DNA of 40,805 nt, from positions 1 through 40,805 of the forward strand of contig JAUYNR010000109.1 of assembly GCA_030698225.1 (NCBI GenBank), read 5' to 3'. The notes beneath the pieces are model-generated. The model did not search any database. It was given only the letters and a program-made list of their open reading frames with translations, and had not been told where the DNA came from. Below are positions 1 to 13,038 of the stretch, piece after piece. The first letter of the stretch is position 1. The number at the start of each line of letters is the position of its first letter. Origin of the DNA: Oxalobacteraceae bacterium. GTDB lineage: Bacteria; Pseudomonadota; Gammaproteobacteria; Burkholderiales; Burkholderiaceae_D. A program made the translations under genes and the position numbers.

Positions 1-4061
<4,061 letters not shown>

Positions 4062-4070
4062 GTCCGATTC

Positions 4071-4103
4071 TCCGGTCGCAACACATTCGGTGTTGCGACC
4101 GGA
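4071..4103. terminator. 14-bp perfect hairpin between eno and ftsB
   Basis: TCCGGTCGCAACAC (4071-4084) is followed, after the loop ATTCG, by its exact reverse complement (4090-4103). A run of five T lies 13 bases after the stem, too far for a classical intrinsic terminator. The hairpin fills the gap between the eno stop and the ftsB start. It may stabilise the eno mRNA 3' end or lower read-through into ftsB; its function is inferred only. Confidence 0.6.
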
Positions 4104-4124
4104 CACTTGATCCGGATTTTTCCG

Positions 4125-4481
4125 ATGCGCCTGATCTCCATTTCCCTCCTGCTGCTATTGGTGCTGATCCAGCATCCGCTCTGGCTGGGCAAGGGCGGCT
4201 GGCTGCGCGTGTGGGATCTGGATCAGCAAGTCAACGAGGCGCTTGACAAGAATATTGCACTCAAGGCGCGCAACGACAAGCTCGAATCCGAAGTTCGGGA
4301 TTTGCAGGATGGTACCGGCGCGATTGAAGAGCGGGCCCGCTTTGAGCTGGGCATGATCAAGGAAGGCGAAATATTCGTGCAGTTGCTGGCGCCCGGCGCC
4401 CCGCTCCAGTCGGCACCGCCGCCAGCCGCCGCGTCGGCCACATCGGCGGCTACATCGGCGGCCAAAAAACCTGCCCGCTAG
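4125..4481 (+). CDS. ftsB: Cell division protein FtsB
   Basis: A 118-residue bitopic inner-membrane protein that forms the FtsQ-FtsB-FtsL complex and passes the signal for septal peptidoglycan synthesis. One N-terminal membrane segment (residues 2-20, [20 protein letters not shown]) is followed by the typical [15 protein letters not shown] and a coiled coil rich in N, K and E (about residues 35-70). The tail (about 95-118) is a low-complexity Ala/Pro/Ser stretch. The frame is open from a TTG at 4107, but the ATG at 4125 fits the family, where MRL at once precedes the membrane helix. Its place directly after eno is the normal one for ftsB. Only the Ala/Pro tail is unusual. Confidence 0.93.
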   Translation: MRLISISLLLLLVLIQHPLWLGKGGWLRVWDLDQQVNEALDKNIALKARNDKLESEVRDLQDGTGAIEERARFELGMIKEGEIFVQLLAPGAPLQSAPPPAAASATSAATSAAKKPAR

Positions 4482-4519
4482 CCGGCGCTGCAATTCCGCC
4501 AAAATTTCCAATTTTGTCT

Positions 4520-4578
4520 AGGGTATATGCAAAAAACCATGCTTTTCCGCATGTTTTATTTGCATATTTTAAAATACA
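4520..4578 (-). repeat. 59-base dispersed element, copy A
   Basis: Read on the minus strand it has TGTATTTT at columns 1-8, ATGCGG at 27-32 (plus-strand CCGCAT, 4547-4552), AAAA at 33-36, TTTTTT at 43-48 and ATACCCT at 53-59. The last block is the weakest of the six copies (ATACTCC elsewhere). It sits in the 127-base gap between the convergent genes ftsB and hslO, pointing away from hslO. Its second hairpin followed by the T run could also act as a terminator for hslO. Confidence 0.75.
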
Positions 4579-4608
4579 TTATTGAGTATGTTTTTTCGCT
4601 GACGGCGT

Positions 4609-5556
4609 TCAATGCTTGAATGCGGTGGCGGCCAGCAAGTGTCCGACCGGTATGTCGGTGACAAACAACTGCGCGCAATCGACCTTGTCGAACGCGTAAG
4701 GCCGGCCGCAAAAATCGCAATTGATCTCCAGCGTACCCTGTTCCTGCAGCGCATCGGCGATCTCGTCCTGGCCCAGCATTTTCAGCATGTTGCCGACTTT
4801 TTCGCGGCTGCAGGTGCAATGAAAGCGCGGCTGCCTAGGCTCGAAGATGCGAATGGTTTCTTCCCAGAACAGACGGCGCATCAGGGTGCTGATGTCGGTC
4901 GATAGCAATTCGTCGCGCTGCAGCGTGGTCCCCAGCGCCACCGTGCGGTGCCAGGTTTCCAGGTCGTCTTCCAGCGGTGCATCGATGCCGCCTTCCCGGG
5001 GCAGCTTCTGCAGCAGCATGCCGCGCGCAATCGTGCCGTCGGCGGCCAGCCAGAGCTTGGTGTCGAGTTGTTCGGAGCGCAGCATGTAATTCTCGATCAC
5101 TTGCGCAACCGTTTCGCCGTCCAGCGGCACGATGCCCTGATACGCCTGCTGGCCCGGCAACTTGTCGTGCGGGTCGAGCGTGATCGCAAAGCGGCCCTTG
5201 CCGTGCGCATGCACCAGTTGCTGCAAGCCGGCAGCATCGTCGATCACCGCATCCGGCGCCAGTTTGGCGGTGGCGCGCAGCTGCAGCGCGGCGTCGCATT
5301 CGACCACCAGTAGCCGCACCGGGCCATCGCCGTGGATCTGCATGACGATCGCGCCATTGAACTTGAGATTGGCCGCCAGCAGGGCGGCCGCCGCCAGCAT
5401 TTCGCCCAGCAGCGTCTGGACCGCCTGCGGGTAATCGCTGTGCACCAGGATCTGCTGCCAGGTGCCGGACAGTTCCACCAGTTCGCCGCGTACCGCCGCG
5501 TTTTCGAACAAGAATTTTTGCAGCGTATCTGCGGTATTTGCGGTATCTGCCATCAT
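4609..5556 (-). CDS. hslO: Hsp33 redox-regulated chaperone
   Basis: A 315-residue cytosolic holdase that is switched on by oxidation plus unfolding. The substrate-binding domain starts with [19 protein letters not shown]. The C-terminal redox switch has all four zinc cysteines as HCTCS and CDFCGRPY, spaced as in the family. The open frame continues upstream to 5742, but that part lies inside the neighbouring gene. The ATG at 5556 overlaps the stop of the carbonic-anhydrase-like gene (ATGA), giving a coupled two-gene unit. A second ATG follows directly at 5553, so the start could be one residue later. The normal family length is about 290-315. Confidence 0.95.
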   Translation of the reverse strand: MMADTANTADTLQKFLFENAAVRGELVELSGTWQQILVHSDYPQAVQTLLGEMLAAAALLAANLKFNGAIVMQIHGDGPVRLLVVECDAALQLRATAKLAPDAVIDDAAGLQQLVHAHGKGRFAITLDPHDKLPGQQAYQGIVPLDGETVAQVIENYMLRSEQLDTKLWLAADGTIARGMLLQKLPREGGIDAPLEDDLETWHRTVALGTTLQRDELLSTDISTLMRRLFWEETIRIFEPRQPRFHCTCSREKVGNMLKMLGQDEIADALQEQGTLEINCDFCGRPYAFDKVDCAQLFVTDIPVGHLLAATAFKH

Positions 5557-6077
5557 CCGATCCGTTTGCATTCTGTTTTGAACAACTGGCCGCGCGCTGC
5601 ATAGCTGGCGGCGCTGGCCCGGAGCTGCGCGACGTCGTCTTCGCTCAAGCTGCGCACCGCTTTCGCCGGCGCGCCGAAGATCAGGCTGTTGTCGGGAAAT
5701 TCCTTGCCCTCTGTGACCAGCGCGCCGGCGCCGACCAGGCAATTCTTACCGATTTTTGCGCCATTCAGGATCACCGCCTGGATGCCGATCAGCGAACCGT
5801 CGCCGATCGTGCAGCCATGCAGCATCGCCTGATGGCCGACCGTGACGTTGTCGCCGATGGTCAGCGGATAGCCGGGGTCGGTATGCAGCACGCAGGATTC
5901 CTGCACGTTGCTGTTCCGGCCGACGCTGATAAGTTCATTGTCGCCGCGCATCGTGACGCCGAACCAGACGCTGGCATTGGCTGCGATGTCGATTTTGCCG
6001 ATCAGGTTGGCGCTGTCGGCGATGAAGGCGGAAGGGTCAATCCGGGGCGCGTGCTCGCCCAATTGGTAAATGGCCAT
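5553..6077 (-). CDS. Gamma-carbonic anhydrase-like hexapeptide-repeat protein
   Basis: The 174 residues form a left-handed beta-helix built of hexapeptide repeats (for example [25 protein letters not shown]), as in the YrdA/PaaY/CaiE branch of the gamma-carbonic anhydrases. The metal histidines are visible in VLHTDPG and [10 protein letters not shown]. Such proteins are soluble trimers with zinc or iron; many have no proven activity, so carbonic anhydrase activity is possible but not assured. The gene lies upstream of, and overlaps by four bases, hslO, and is divergent from the DUF455 gene across 68 bases. Length and domain are complete. The family call is firm; the substrate is not. Confidence 0.9.
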   Translation of the reverse strand: MAIYQLGEHAPRIDPSAFIADSANLIGKIDIAANASVWFGVTMRGDNELISVGRNSNVQESCVLHTDPGYPLTIGDNVTVGHQAMLHGCTIGDGSLIGIQAVILNGAKIGKNCLVGAGALVTEGKEFPDNSLIFGAPAKAVRSLSEDDVAQLRASAASYAARGQLFKTECKRIG

Positions 6078-6145
6078 GGTGTTCGGTAAATGTTCCGTAA
6101 AATGGACGATTGAATTTTTAATGGCGCCATTTTAACGCCGACCAG

Positions 6146-6982
6146 ATGAATCCATCTCCTTCGTCCAATTTTTCAACGCGATCGGCAATCCCGGAGTTGC
6201 GCGCTGCCGCGCTGTTCTGGCTGTGCGAACCCGATCCGGCCTGCAAGGCCGCAGGCGTGACCGCGCTGGCGCTGGCCTGGCAGGCCGGCACAATGACGCT
6301 CGATGTGCGGGTGGCGCTGCTTGCTGAACGCACGATTCCGGGCCAGCCAGCCCGTCCGGAACTGGTGTCGCCGCGGGATGTGCAGCGGCGCGCGATGCAT
6401 ACCGCAGAAGGTCGCGCGATCCTGATCCATGCGCTGGCGCACATCGAATTCAACGCGATCAACCTGGCGCTGGACGCGATCTGGCGTTTTCCGGAAATGC
6501 CGGCTGCGTTTTACGCCGACTGGCTGCAGGTGGCGGCCGAGGAAGCACTGCATTTCTCGCTGCTGGCCGCGCATTTGCGCGCTCAGGGCTACGCTTATGG
6601 CGACTTTCCCGCACACAACAGCTTGTGGGAGATGGCGGCCAAGACCGCGCACGACATTCTGGCGCGCATCGCGCTGGTGCCACGCACCATGGAGGCGCGC
6701 GGGCTGGATGCGGCGCCGCCGGTGCGCGCGAAGCTGGCCCAGGCCGGCGACCTGGCTGCGGCAGCGATCCTCGACATCATCCTGCGCGACGAAATCGGCC
6801 ACGTCGGCATCGGCAACCGCTGGTACGACTGGCTGTGCCGGCAGCGCGAGCTGGAGCCGGTGGCGACCTACGCCCGGCTGGCACAGGAATATGCGGCACC
6901 GCTGCAGCGCGGCCCGTTCAACCTGGAAGCGCGGCGGGCGGCGGGTTTCAGCGAGCCCGAACTGGCGGCGCTGGGGTGCTGA
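6146..6982 (+). CDS. DUF455 family ferritin-like protein
   Basis: A 278-residue soluble protein of the DUF455 family, which shares the four-helix ferritin-like fold with diiron enzymes such as the tRNA hydroxylase MiaE. Carboxylate and histidine ligands expected for a diiron site can be read in AHIEFNAINLALDA, AAEEALHFSLL, RTMEARGLD and RDEIGHVGIGNRWYDW. No substrate is known for the family that I can name. The start at 6146 has no strong ribosome site, but no other in-frame ATG gives a better N-terminus. A 12-bp palindrome (AATGGCGCCATT, 6120-6131) lies just before it, in the divergent gap shared with the carbonic-anhydrase-like gene. Confidence 0.85.
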   Translation: MNPSPSSNFSTRSAIPELRAAALFWLCEPDPACKAAGVTALALAWQAGTMTLDVRVALLAERTIPGQPARPELVSPRDVQRRAMHTAEGRAILIHALAHIEFNAINLALDAIWRFPEMPAAFYADWLQVAAEEALHFSLLAAHLRAQGYAYGDFPAHNSLWEMAAKTAHDILARIALVPRTMEARGLDAAPPVRAKLAQAGDLAAAAILDIILRDEIGHVGIGNRWYDWLCRQRELEPVATYARLAQEYAAPLQRGPFNLEARRAAGFSEPELAALGC

Positions 6983-7027
6983 ACGTTGCGCGCGCGCCAT
7001 ACGCCTGCACTAATTATAGTATTGGAC

Positions 7028-7086
7028 AGTATATAATTTGCCGTTTGTTTTATATGCGGTAAATGCTGTATTTACTAACATACTCC
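7028..7086 (+). repeat. 59-base dispersed element, copy B
   Basis: AGTAT at columns 1-5, ATGCGG at 7054-7059, ATACTCC at 7080-7086. Columns 32-37 and 43-48 form the best second hairpin of the family (GTAAAT paired with ATTTAC, loop GCTGT). The ends AGTAT/ATACT pair perfectly. It lies in the 277-base gap between the DUF455 gene and the patatin gene, both forward. The rest of that gap holds a TATAAT (7032-7037, inside the element) and no ORF I can support. Confidence 0.85.
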
Positions 7087-7259
7087 ATGTTAACGCAGGT
7101 TCCATGCAGGCGCTGCCGGCTTGATTGCGCAGTGCGTACCCTCGTTTTCGCTGCACTGCAGCAAAATCCGCAGTAGCATACGCAGTAGCCGTCTCTTTGC
7201 AGTTTGATCAATCCGCACTTTCGCATCATTCTGATGCAGCAATAGCCGGAGGAAACATC

Positions 7260-8288
7260 GTGAGAAGAAAAAACGTGAGTTTTGCTTTGCAGGGCGGCGG
7301 CTCGCACGGCGCCTTTACCTGGGGCGTGCTGGACCGCTTGCTGGAAGACGGCAGGATCGATATCGACGGCATCAGCGGAGCCAGTGCGGGGGCGATGAAT
7401 GCAATCGCGCTGGCGCATGGTTACACCATCGGCGGGCGCGATGGCGCGCGGCAGGCGCTGCAGGATTTCTGGGATAGCGTGGCCGGCAAGTCGCCGTTCA
7501 GCCTGATGCCGGACGATGCCGCTGGGCCGCTCGATATCGGCACGCAATCGAATCCGCCGCCGATGCTCAAGGCGATGCTGTCGATGGCGCGCTTTTTCTC
7601 GCCTTGCCAACTCAATCCATTCGACATCAATCCATTGCGTGACATCCTGACCGCCCAGATCGATTTTGAGCGGATCAGGGCCGAGTGCAAGCTCAGGCTG
7701 TTCATCGCGGCCACGCATGTCAGCAGCGGGACGCTGAAACTGTTCCGCAACAAGCAGCTCAGCGTGGATACCTTGCTGGCGTCGGCGTGTTTGCCGACCA
7801 TCCACCGTGCGGTCGAGATCGACGGGGAATCGTACTGGGATGGCGGCCTGACCGCAAATCCGCCGCTGTTCCCGTTGCTGCACCGCTGTTCCGCGCATGA
7901 TGTGATGGTGATCCTGCTGCATCCGTATCCGCGTCCCGAAATCCCGGTCACCGCCGATCAGATAGCGCACCGTTTGACCGAAATGGGTTTTAGCTCGACT
8001 TTTTTTACCGAGTTGCAGGGTCTGGCGCTGGCCAAGCGGGAAGCGCAGCGCGGCTGGCTGTCGTTTGGCCGCCTGGAACGTCGGCTGAAAAAATTGAATC
8101 TGCATTTGATCGACTCCCAGGAAATGATGAGCCGTCTGGATATCCACAGCAAGCTTAATGTGCAGCCGGCCTTCATCAATGCGCTGCGCGACGAGGGCAG
8201 AAACCAGGCCGAGGCCTGGCTGGCGCAAAATTTCGACAGCCTCGGCGAGCGTTCGTCGTTCAATCTGGCGCGCCTGCTGAATGCCTGA
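7260..8288 (+). CDS. Patatin-like phospholipase
   Basis: A 342-residue serine acyl hydrolase of the patatin family. The oxyanion hole is LQGGGSHGAF (residues 10-19), the nucleophile elbow is GASAG with Ser42, and the catalytic Asp194 is in WDGGLTANPP; all three parts of the Ser-Asp dyad machinery are present. Likely substrates are phospholipids or other acyl esters. There is no signal peptide, so it is probably cytosolic. The start is GTG at 7260, chosen because CCGGAGGAAACATC gives an ideal ribosome site and the product then begins directly before the first beta strand; the frame is open 45 codons further upstream. It converges on a CoA ligase, so a link to acyl-chain metabolism is plausible but unproven. 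Confidence 0.92.
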   Translation: MRRKNVSFALQGGGSHGAFTWGVLDRLLEDGRIDIDGISGASAGAMNAIALAHGYTIGGRDGARQALQDFWDSVAGKSPFSLMPDDAAGPLDIGTQSNPPPMLKAMLSMARFFSPCQLNPFDINPLRDILTAQIDFERIRAECKLRLFIAATHVSSGTLKLFRNKQLSVDTLLASACLPTIHRAVEIDGESYWDGGLTANPPLFPLLHRCSAHDVMVILLHPYPRPEIPVTADQIAHRLTEMGFSSTFFTELQGLALAKREAQRGWLSFGRLERRLKKLNLHLIDSQEMMSRLDIHSKLNVQPAFINALRDEGRNQAEAWLAQNFDSLGERSSFNLARLLNA

Positions 8289-8324
8289 TTTTAGAGTGAC
8301 AGTCGGGTAGCGACTCACTTCGCT

Positions 8325-8348
8325 CCCTCTCCCGCGAGCGGGAGAGGG
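8325..8348. repeat. REP-like hairpin between convergent genes
   Basis: CCCTCTCCCGC and GCGGGAGAGGG form an 11-bp perfect stem with a GA loop, followed by GTTGGGGGAGAGGG-type sequence to 8362. This CCCTCTCCC/GGGAGAGGG pattern recurs in gaps of many beta- and gammaproteobacterial genomes (general knowledge). It lies between the stops of the patatin gene and the CoA ligase gene and may serve as a bidirectional mRNA end. Confidence 0.6.
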
Positions 8349-8387
8349 TTGGGGGAGAGGGCGGCCTTGGCGTTTTCGCTGTGGCCG

Positions 8388-10064
8388 TCAGGACTGGGCC
8401 GCGCGTTCCTGTTCCAGCAGGCGCAGCACGCGGCGCTGGATTTTTCCGGTGGTGGTCATCGGCAATTGCGCGATGAATTCGATTTCCTTCGGGTATTCAT
8501 ACGGCGCCAGTTTGCCGCGTACATGATTCTGCAATTCCGCAATCAATCGCTGGTCGGCGCTGACGCCGGCGGTCAGCACCACGAAGGCCTTGATGATGTT
8601 GCCGCGTTCGCGGTCCGGCCTGGGCACCACGGCGGCATTCGCCACTGCCGGGTGCTTGAGCAGGCAGTTTTCGATTTCGGAAGGGCCGATGCGGTAGCCG
8701 GCGGCCTTGAACATGTCGTCGGCACGGCCTTCATACCAGAGGTAGCCGTCGTCATCCATCCGCGCCAGATCGCCGCTGCGGCACCATTCGCCGCTGTATT
8801 TGCTGCGGGTCGCTGCCGGGTTCTTGAAATAGCCGACGAAGAATACCGGGTCCGCATCACCGTGGATGTCGCTGCGGTTGAGCGCCACTTCGCCCACCGT
8901 GCCGGCGTCAACCGGATGGCCCTCGTCGTCGATCACCGCGACCCGGTGACCGGGGTATGGGCGGCCCATGCTGCCGGCTTTGGCCGGCCACTGCAGGCAG
9001 GAGTTGCCGACGATGTAATTCATCTCGGTCTGGCCGAACATTTCATTGACGGTAATGCCGAGCGCGCTGCGGCACCAGTCGAACACCGCATCGCCGACCG
9101 CTTCGCCGGCGCTCATGATGGCGCGCAACTGCAGCCTGTAGTGCAGTTTCGGAGCGGGCACCGCCTTCATCATGATTTTTAGCGCGGTGGGGAACAGGAA
9201 GGTATTGGTGATCCGGTATTTTTCCATTAGCGTGAACGCGGTTTCTGCACTGAAGCGGCCGCGGTAGCCCAGGATCGGCTTGCCGAAATACAGTGCCGGC
9301 AACAGCGCATCCATCAGGCCGCCGGTCCAAGCCCAGTCGGCCGGCGACCAGAATACGTCGTCGTCCTGCGGGAAGCCGTTTTGCGATGCGACGAAACCGC
9401 TCAGGTTGCCGATGATGGCCGAGTGCGGGATCAGCGCGCCCTTTGCCGGGCCGGTGGTGCCGCTGGTATAGATCAGGATCGCCGCATCGGTCGCCAGCGT
9501 TAGCACCGGCGCAAAGTCGGCCGCTGACTGCGCAATTTCCTGCTGCCAGTCCAGCGCATCGGGCAGGCTGCATTCCAGCGCGACCACCTGTTTCAGATCC
9601 GGGCAGGCGGCGCGTATCTGTTGCAGATTGGCGGCACCGGCCTGATCGACGATGGCCACCAACGCCGCGCTGTCCTGCAGCCGATATTCCAGCGCGTCGG
9701 GGCCGAACAGGGTCGACAGCGGCATCGCGATCGCGCCGAGTTGATGGCAGGCGATATGGGTAATCGCGGTTTCGGGACGTTGCGGTAGCACGATCGCTAC
9801 GCAATCACCGCGTTGCACGCCGATCCGGCGCAACAGCGTGGACAGCCGGTTGGCCTGCTGTTGCAGCGCCGCATAGGTGAGGGTTGCGGTGTGGCCGGCT
9901 TCATCCTCGTAATAAATCGCGATGCGGCTGCCGCTGTTGCTATCCTTGGCCCAGCGCGTGCAGCAGACTTCTGCAATATTGAGTTCGGCCGGCACTTCCC
10001 AGCGAAAGGCCTGGTAGATGGCGGCGTAATTATCTGCTGCACTATCGAAATTGAGGGAATTCAT
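8388..10064 (-). CDS. AMP-forming acyl/acetyl-CoA synthetase
   Basis: A 558-residue member of the ANL adenylating superfamily that activates a carboxylic acid as acyl-AMP and then as the CoA thioester. Signatures in order: ILIYTSGTTGPAKGALIPH (phosphate-binding loop), FWSPADWAWTGG, MFGQTEMNYIVGN, WYEGRADDMFKAAGYRIGPSEIE (hinge) and the C-terminal PMTTTGKIQRRVLR with the catalytic Lys. The WTGG and GQTE context resembles acetyl/propionyl or medium-chain ligases, not long-chain FadD; the exact acid is not clear. The ATG at 10064 follows CTGGAGACTTG, a good ribosome site; the TTG one codon earlier is less likely. It is divergent from the alpha/beta hydrolase gene across 61 bases. Confidence 0.9.
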   Translation of the reverse strand: MNSLNFDSAADNYAAIYQAFRWEVPAELNIAEVCCTRWAKDSNSGSRIAIYYEDEAGHTATLTYAALQQQANRLSTLLRRIGVQRGDCVAIVLPQRPETAITHIACHQLGAIAMPLSTLFGPDALEYRLQDSAALVAIVDQAGAANLQQIRAACPDLKQVVALECSLPDALDWQQEIAQSAADFAPVLTLATDAAILIYTSGTTGPAKGALIPHSAIIGNLSGFVASQNGFPQDDDVFWSPADWAWTGGLMDALLPALYFGKPILGYRGRFSAETAFTLMEKYRITNTFLFPTALKIMMKAVPAPKLHYRLQLRAIMSAGEAVGDAVFDWCRSALGITVNEMFGQTEMNYIVGNSCLQWPAKAGSMGRPYPGHRVAVIDDEGHPVDAGTVGEVALNRSDIHGDADPVFFVGYFKNPAATRSKYSGEWCRSGDLARMDDDGYLWYEGRADDMFKAAGYRIGPSEIENCLLKHPAVANAAVVPRPDRERGNIIKAFVVLTAGVSADQRLIAELQNHVRGKLAPYEYPKEIEFIAQLPMTTTGKIQRRVLRLLEQERAAQS

Positions 10065-10125
10065 CAAGTCTCCAGTATAATTATCGAACGATCGTGCTAT
10101 TTAAACTCTGGTAAGACAAACTTCT

Positions 10126-11013
10126 ATGGAAATCATCAAACAATCTCGTTCCGAATTTATCATGCTTCGCGGCCTGCAATACCATGTGCGCCATTGGGGC
10201 AATCAGGATGCGCCAAAACTGTTCATGCTGCATGGCTGGATGGACGTTTCGGCTTCGTTCCAGTTCGTGGTTGATTGCCTGCGGCAGGATTGGCATGTGA
10301 TTGCACCGGACTTGCGCGGTTTCGGCCTGACCAGCTCGCCCGGCGTTGACAGCTACTGGTTCCCCGATTATCTGGCCGACCTCGATGCGTTGTTGGATCA
10401 CTACGCGCCGCAGCAGGCGGTCAATCTGCTGGGGCACAGCATGGGTGCCAACGTGGTCATCAGCTACGCCGGCGTGCGCCCGCAGCGGGTCGGCAAGCTG
10501 ATCAATCTGGAGGGCTTCGGCTTGCCGGTGACGCAGGCGCAGCAGGCGCCCGGGCGCTATGCGCTGTGGCTCGACGAATTGCGCCTGAAGCCGGCGCTGC
10601 GCAGCTATCCGAGCCGGGCGGCGGTCGCCGCGCGCCTGCAAAAGACCAATCCGCGCCTAAGCAATGCGCGGGCGGACTTCCTGTCAGCGCATTGGGCCGC
10701 CGAAAATGCCGTGGGCGGCTGGGAAATCCTCGCCGACCCGGCGCACAAGCTGACCAGCCCGCTGCTGTACCACGTCGAGGAAGTGATGGCGTGCTGGCAG
10801 GCAATCACCGCACCCATGCTGTGGGTCGAAGCCAGCGATACCGATGTCTGGAAGTGGATGGGGCCGAAAGCCGAAGCCAGAATCGAGATCGACCGCCGCA
10901 TCGGCTTCATCCGCAACGTCACTACCGCAGTGATCGACGATGCCGGCCACATGCTGCACCATGATCAGCCGCAGGTTCTGGCGCGGCTGGTGGAAGATTT
11001 CCTGCTGCAGTAG
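10126..11013 (+). CDS. Alpha/beta-fold hydrolase
   Basis: A 295-residue soluble alpha/beta hydrolase. The oxyanion region is LHGWMDVSASF, the strand-turn APDLRGFG is typical of the epoxide hydrolase/haloperoxidase-like branch, the nucleophile is Ser105 in GHSMGA, and the likely catalytic His is in DAGHMLHHDQP near residue 275. The function cannot be set from sequence: esterase or lipase activity on a small ester is the general expectation. The ATG at 10126 lies in the AT-rich gap shared with the divergent CoA ligase gene. No signal peptide is seen. The next gene, a PHP phosphoesterase, follows after 108 bases, with a TACAAT (11089-11094) that could serve as its own -10 box. Confidence 0.85.
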   Translation: MEIIKQSRSEFIMLRGLQYHVRHWGNQDAPKLFMLHGWMDVSASFQFVVDCLRQDWHVIAPDLRGFGLTSSPGVDSYWFPDYLADLDALLDHYAPQQAVNLLGHSMGANVVISYAGVRPQRVGKLINLEGFGLPVTQAQQAPGRYALWLDELRLKPALRSYPSRAAVAARLQKTNPRLSNARADFLSAHWAAENAVGGWEILADPAHKLTSPLLYHVEEVMACWQAITAPMLWVEASDTDVWKWMGPKAEARIEIDRRIGFIRNVTTAVIDDAGHMLHHDQPQVLARLVEDFLLQ

Positions 11014-11121
11014 CAAGCATGCTGGCGGGTGCCGCGACAGCTGCGAAACGGCGCATGTGCTGTTGCAGCATCCGGTGTGCACGCGGGGTACAATGACCCT
11101 TTTGATAATGCTGGTGTTCCC

Positions 11122-11955
11122 ATGCTTAACGTCGATCTCCATTGCCATTCCAACGTCTCCGATGGCGTCCTGACGCCGCAGGCGCTGGCTGCGCGCGCCA
11201 GGCAGAACGGCGTCGACGTATGGGCGCTGACCGACCACGACGAAGTCGATGGGATTGCGCATGCCCGGGTGGCCGCAGCCGAGAATGGGATGCGCTTTGT
11301 GGCGGGGGTCGAAATTTCCGTCACCTGGGCGGCGCAGACGGTGCATATCGTCGGCCTGCAGATCGATGAAACCAATCGTGCGCTGCTGCAAGGCTTGCAG
11401 GCGACTCGCAACGGGCGCGAACAGCGCGCGCGCGCGATCGCCGCGCAACTGGCCGAGCATGGCATTGCCGACGCTTATCAAGGCGCGCTCAAGTATGTCG
11501 GCAATCCGGATCTGATTTCGCGCACCCACTTCGCCCGCTACATCGTCGAACTCGGCCATCAGGCCGATATCAGCGCGGTGTTTCGCCTTTACCTGTCGGA
11601 AGGCAAGCCCGGTTACATACCGCACAGCTGGGCCACGCTAAAAGATGCGGTCGGCTGGATCCGCGGTGCCGGCGGCATCGCGGTGGTTGCGCATCCGGGA
11701 CGCTACAAGTACGGCGTGGTGGCGTTTGGCGCCTTCCTGGATGAATTCAAGCAGCTTGGCGGCAGCGCCATCGAGGTTGTCACCGGCAGCCATACGGCCG
11801 ACCAGTATCCGATATACGCCAAGGTGGCGCAGGATTACGGTTTCATGGCTTCGCGCGGCTCGGACTTTCATGGGCCGCACGAGTCGCGCATCGATCTGGG
11901 CCGATTGCCGCCGCTGCCGGCCGGCGTGACGCCGGTCTGGCACGATTGGGCTTGA
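11122..11955 (+). CDS. PHP-domain phosphoesterase, RNase AM (Rnm/YciV/TrpH) type
   Basis: A 277-residue PHP-family metal phosphoesterase. Metal ligands are visible in DLHCHSNVSDG, LTDHDEVDG, AGVEISVTW, VAHPGRYK and RGSDFHGP. The closest known relative by layout is E. coli YciV (RNase AM), which trims the 5' ends of ribosomal RNAs and other short RNAs and degrades pAp-like substrates. In E. coli that gene is next to yciO; here yciO is two genes away, which supports the same role. The frame is open upstream to 11029, but the ATG at 11122 gives the family start (MLNVDLHCHS). A four-gene block of RNA/translation-linked genes follows on the same strand. Confidence 0.88.
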   Translation: MLNVDLHCHSNVSDGVLTPQALAARARQNGVDVWALTDHDEVDGIAHARVAAAENGMRFVAGVEISVTWAAQTVHIVGLQIDETNRALLQGLQATRNGREQRARAIAAQLAEHGIADAYQGALKYVGNPDLISRTHFARYIVELGHQADISAVFRLYLSEGKPGYIPHSWATLKDAVGWIRGAGGIAVVAHPGRYKYGVVAFGAFLDEFKQLGGSAIEVVTGSHTADQYPIYAKVAQDYGFMASRGSDFHGPHESRIDLGRLPPLPAGVTPVWHDWA

Positions 11956-12078
11956 CCTGACTTGGCGCAAGCAGTCGCGTCATAGGCGCGCGCTGCCGGC
12001 CTGGTGGCCTTGAAATTTGCCTGCGAAATCCACATCTTCGAACAACTTAATTCCCATACCACCGATAAAAGGCCTTGA

Positions 12079-12957
12079 ATGAAACGTATTGTCCTGTTCC
12101 TCGCCACCAACCTTGCCGTGATACTGGTCATGTCGATCGTACTGTCGGCATTGGGTGTGAACCGCTACCTGAGCGGCAGCGGCCTGAACCTGGGCAGCCT
12201 GATGGTGTTTTCGCTGGTGGTCGGCTTCACCGGCGCGATTTTTTCCCTGCTGATCAGCAAGCCGATGGCGAAATGGTCGACCGGCGCGCGCGTCATCGAT
12301 GCGCCTTCCTCGTCCACCGAGCTGTGGCTGGTCGATACCGTGCGCCGCCTGTCCCAGAAGGCCGGCATCAGCATGCCGGAAGTAGCGGTGTTCGAGGGCG
12401 CTGCCAATGCCTTTGCCACCGGCGCGTTCAAGAATTCCGCGCTGGTTGCGGTTTCCACCGGCTTGCTCGAAAGCATGACCAAGGAAGAGGTCGAAGCGGT
12501 CATCGGGCATGAAATTGCCCACGTTGCCAATGGCGATATGGTGACCATGACGCTGATTCAGGGTGTGGTCAACACCTTCGTGGTGTTCCTGGCGCGGGTG
12601 GTCGGCTATGCGATCGACAAGGCAGTATTCCGTAGCGGCAATAACGATCGCAGCCCCGGCATCGCCTACATGGCGACGGTGTTTGTCTGCGAACTGGTGT
12701 TCGGCTTGCTGGCATCCATCATCGTGGCCTGGTTTTCGCGCCAGCGCGAATTCCGTGCGGACGCCGGTTCTGTGCAGTTGCTGGGCCGTACCGAACCGAT
12801 GGTGCATGCGCTGGCCCGTCTGGGCGGACTCGAACCGGGCGAGTTGCCGAAATCGATGGCGGCATCCGGAATCAGCGACAGGCCGGGTTTTGCCGCACTG
12901 TTTTCGACTCATCCGCCGATTGAGGCGCGTATCGCTGCATTGCGCGCGATCCCATAA
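12079..12957 (+). CDS. htpX: Membrane zinc protease HtpX
   Basis: A 292-residue inner-membrane M48 metalloprotease of the heat-shock quality-control set, which cuts misfolded membrane proteins with FtsH. Two N-terminal membrane segments (about residues 3-25 and 35-60) precede the zinc motif HEIAH (His144-Glu145-His148); the third ligand is the Glu in the [10 protein letters not shown] stretch. Two more hydrophobic segments lie between (about 155-175 and 195-220). The ATG at 12079 follows AAAAGG. It is followed by its own strong terminator, so it is probably a separate transcription unit from yciO. Length is as in the family. Confidence 0.96.
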   Translation: MKRIVLFLATNLAVILVMSIVLSALGVNRYLSGSGLNLGSLMVFSLVVGFTGAIFSLLISKPMAKWSTGARVIDAPSSSTELWLVDTVRRLSQKAGISMPEVAVFEGAANAFATGAFKNSALVAVSTGLLESMTKEEVEAVIGHEIAHVANGDMVTMTLIQGVVNTFVVFLARVVGYAIDKAVFRSGNNDRSPGIAYMATVFVCELVFGLLASIIVAWFSRQREFRADAGSVQLLGRTEPMVHALARLGGLEPGELPKSMAASGISDRPGFAALFSTHPPIEARIAALRAIP

Positions 12958-12998
12958 ATCTGCAGTTTTCCTTAATCCCGTACTCGATCCCATTCAAC

Positions 12999-13029
12999 GA
13001 CGGTAGTCATTGCGCTACCGTCATTTTTG
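12999..13029 (+). terminator. Intrinsic terminator after htpX
   Basis: GACGGTAG (12999-13006) and CTACCGTC (13015-13022) form an 8-bp stem with an 8-base loop, followed by ATTTTTG. It ends only ten bases before the yciO ATG, so yciO must be read through it or be served by a promoter upstream of the hairpin. Confidence 0.85.
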
Positions 13030-13038
13030 TTTTCCCCC

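Noticed and set aside
7009..7037. AGTATTGGACAGTATAT as a LexA box
   Set aside because: It lacks the CTGT-N8-ACAG core; the TATAAT belongs to dispersed-element copy B.
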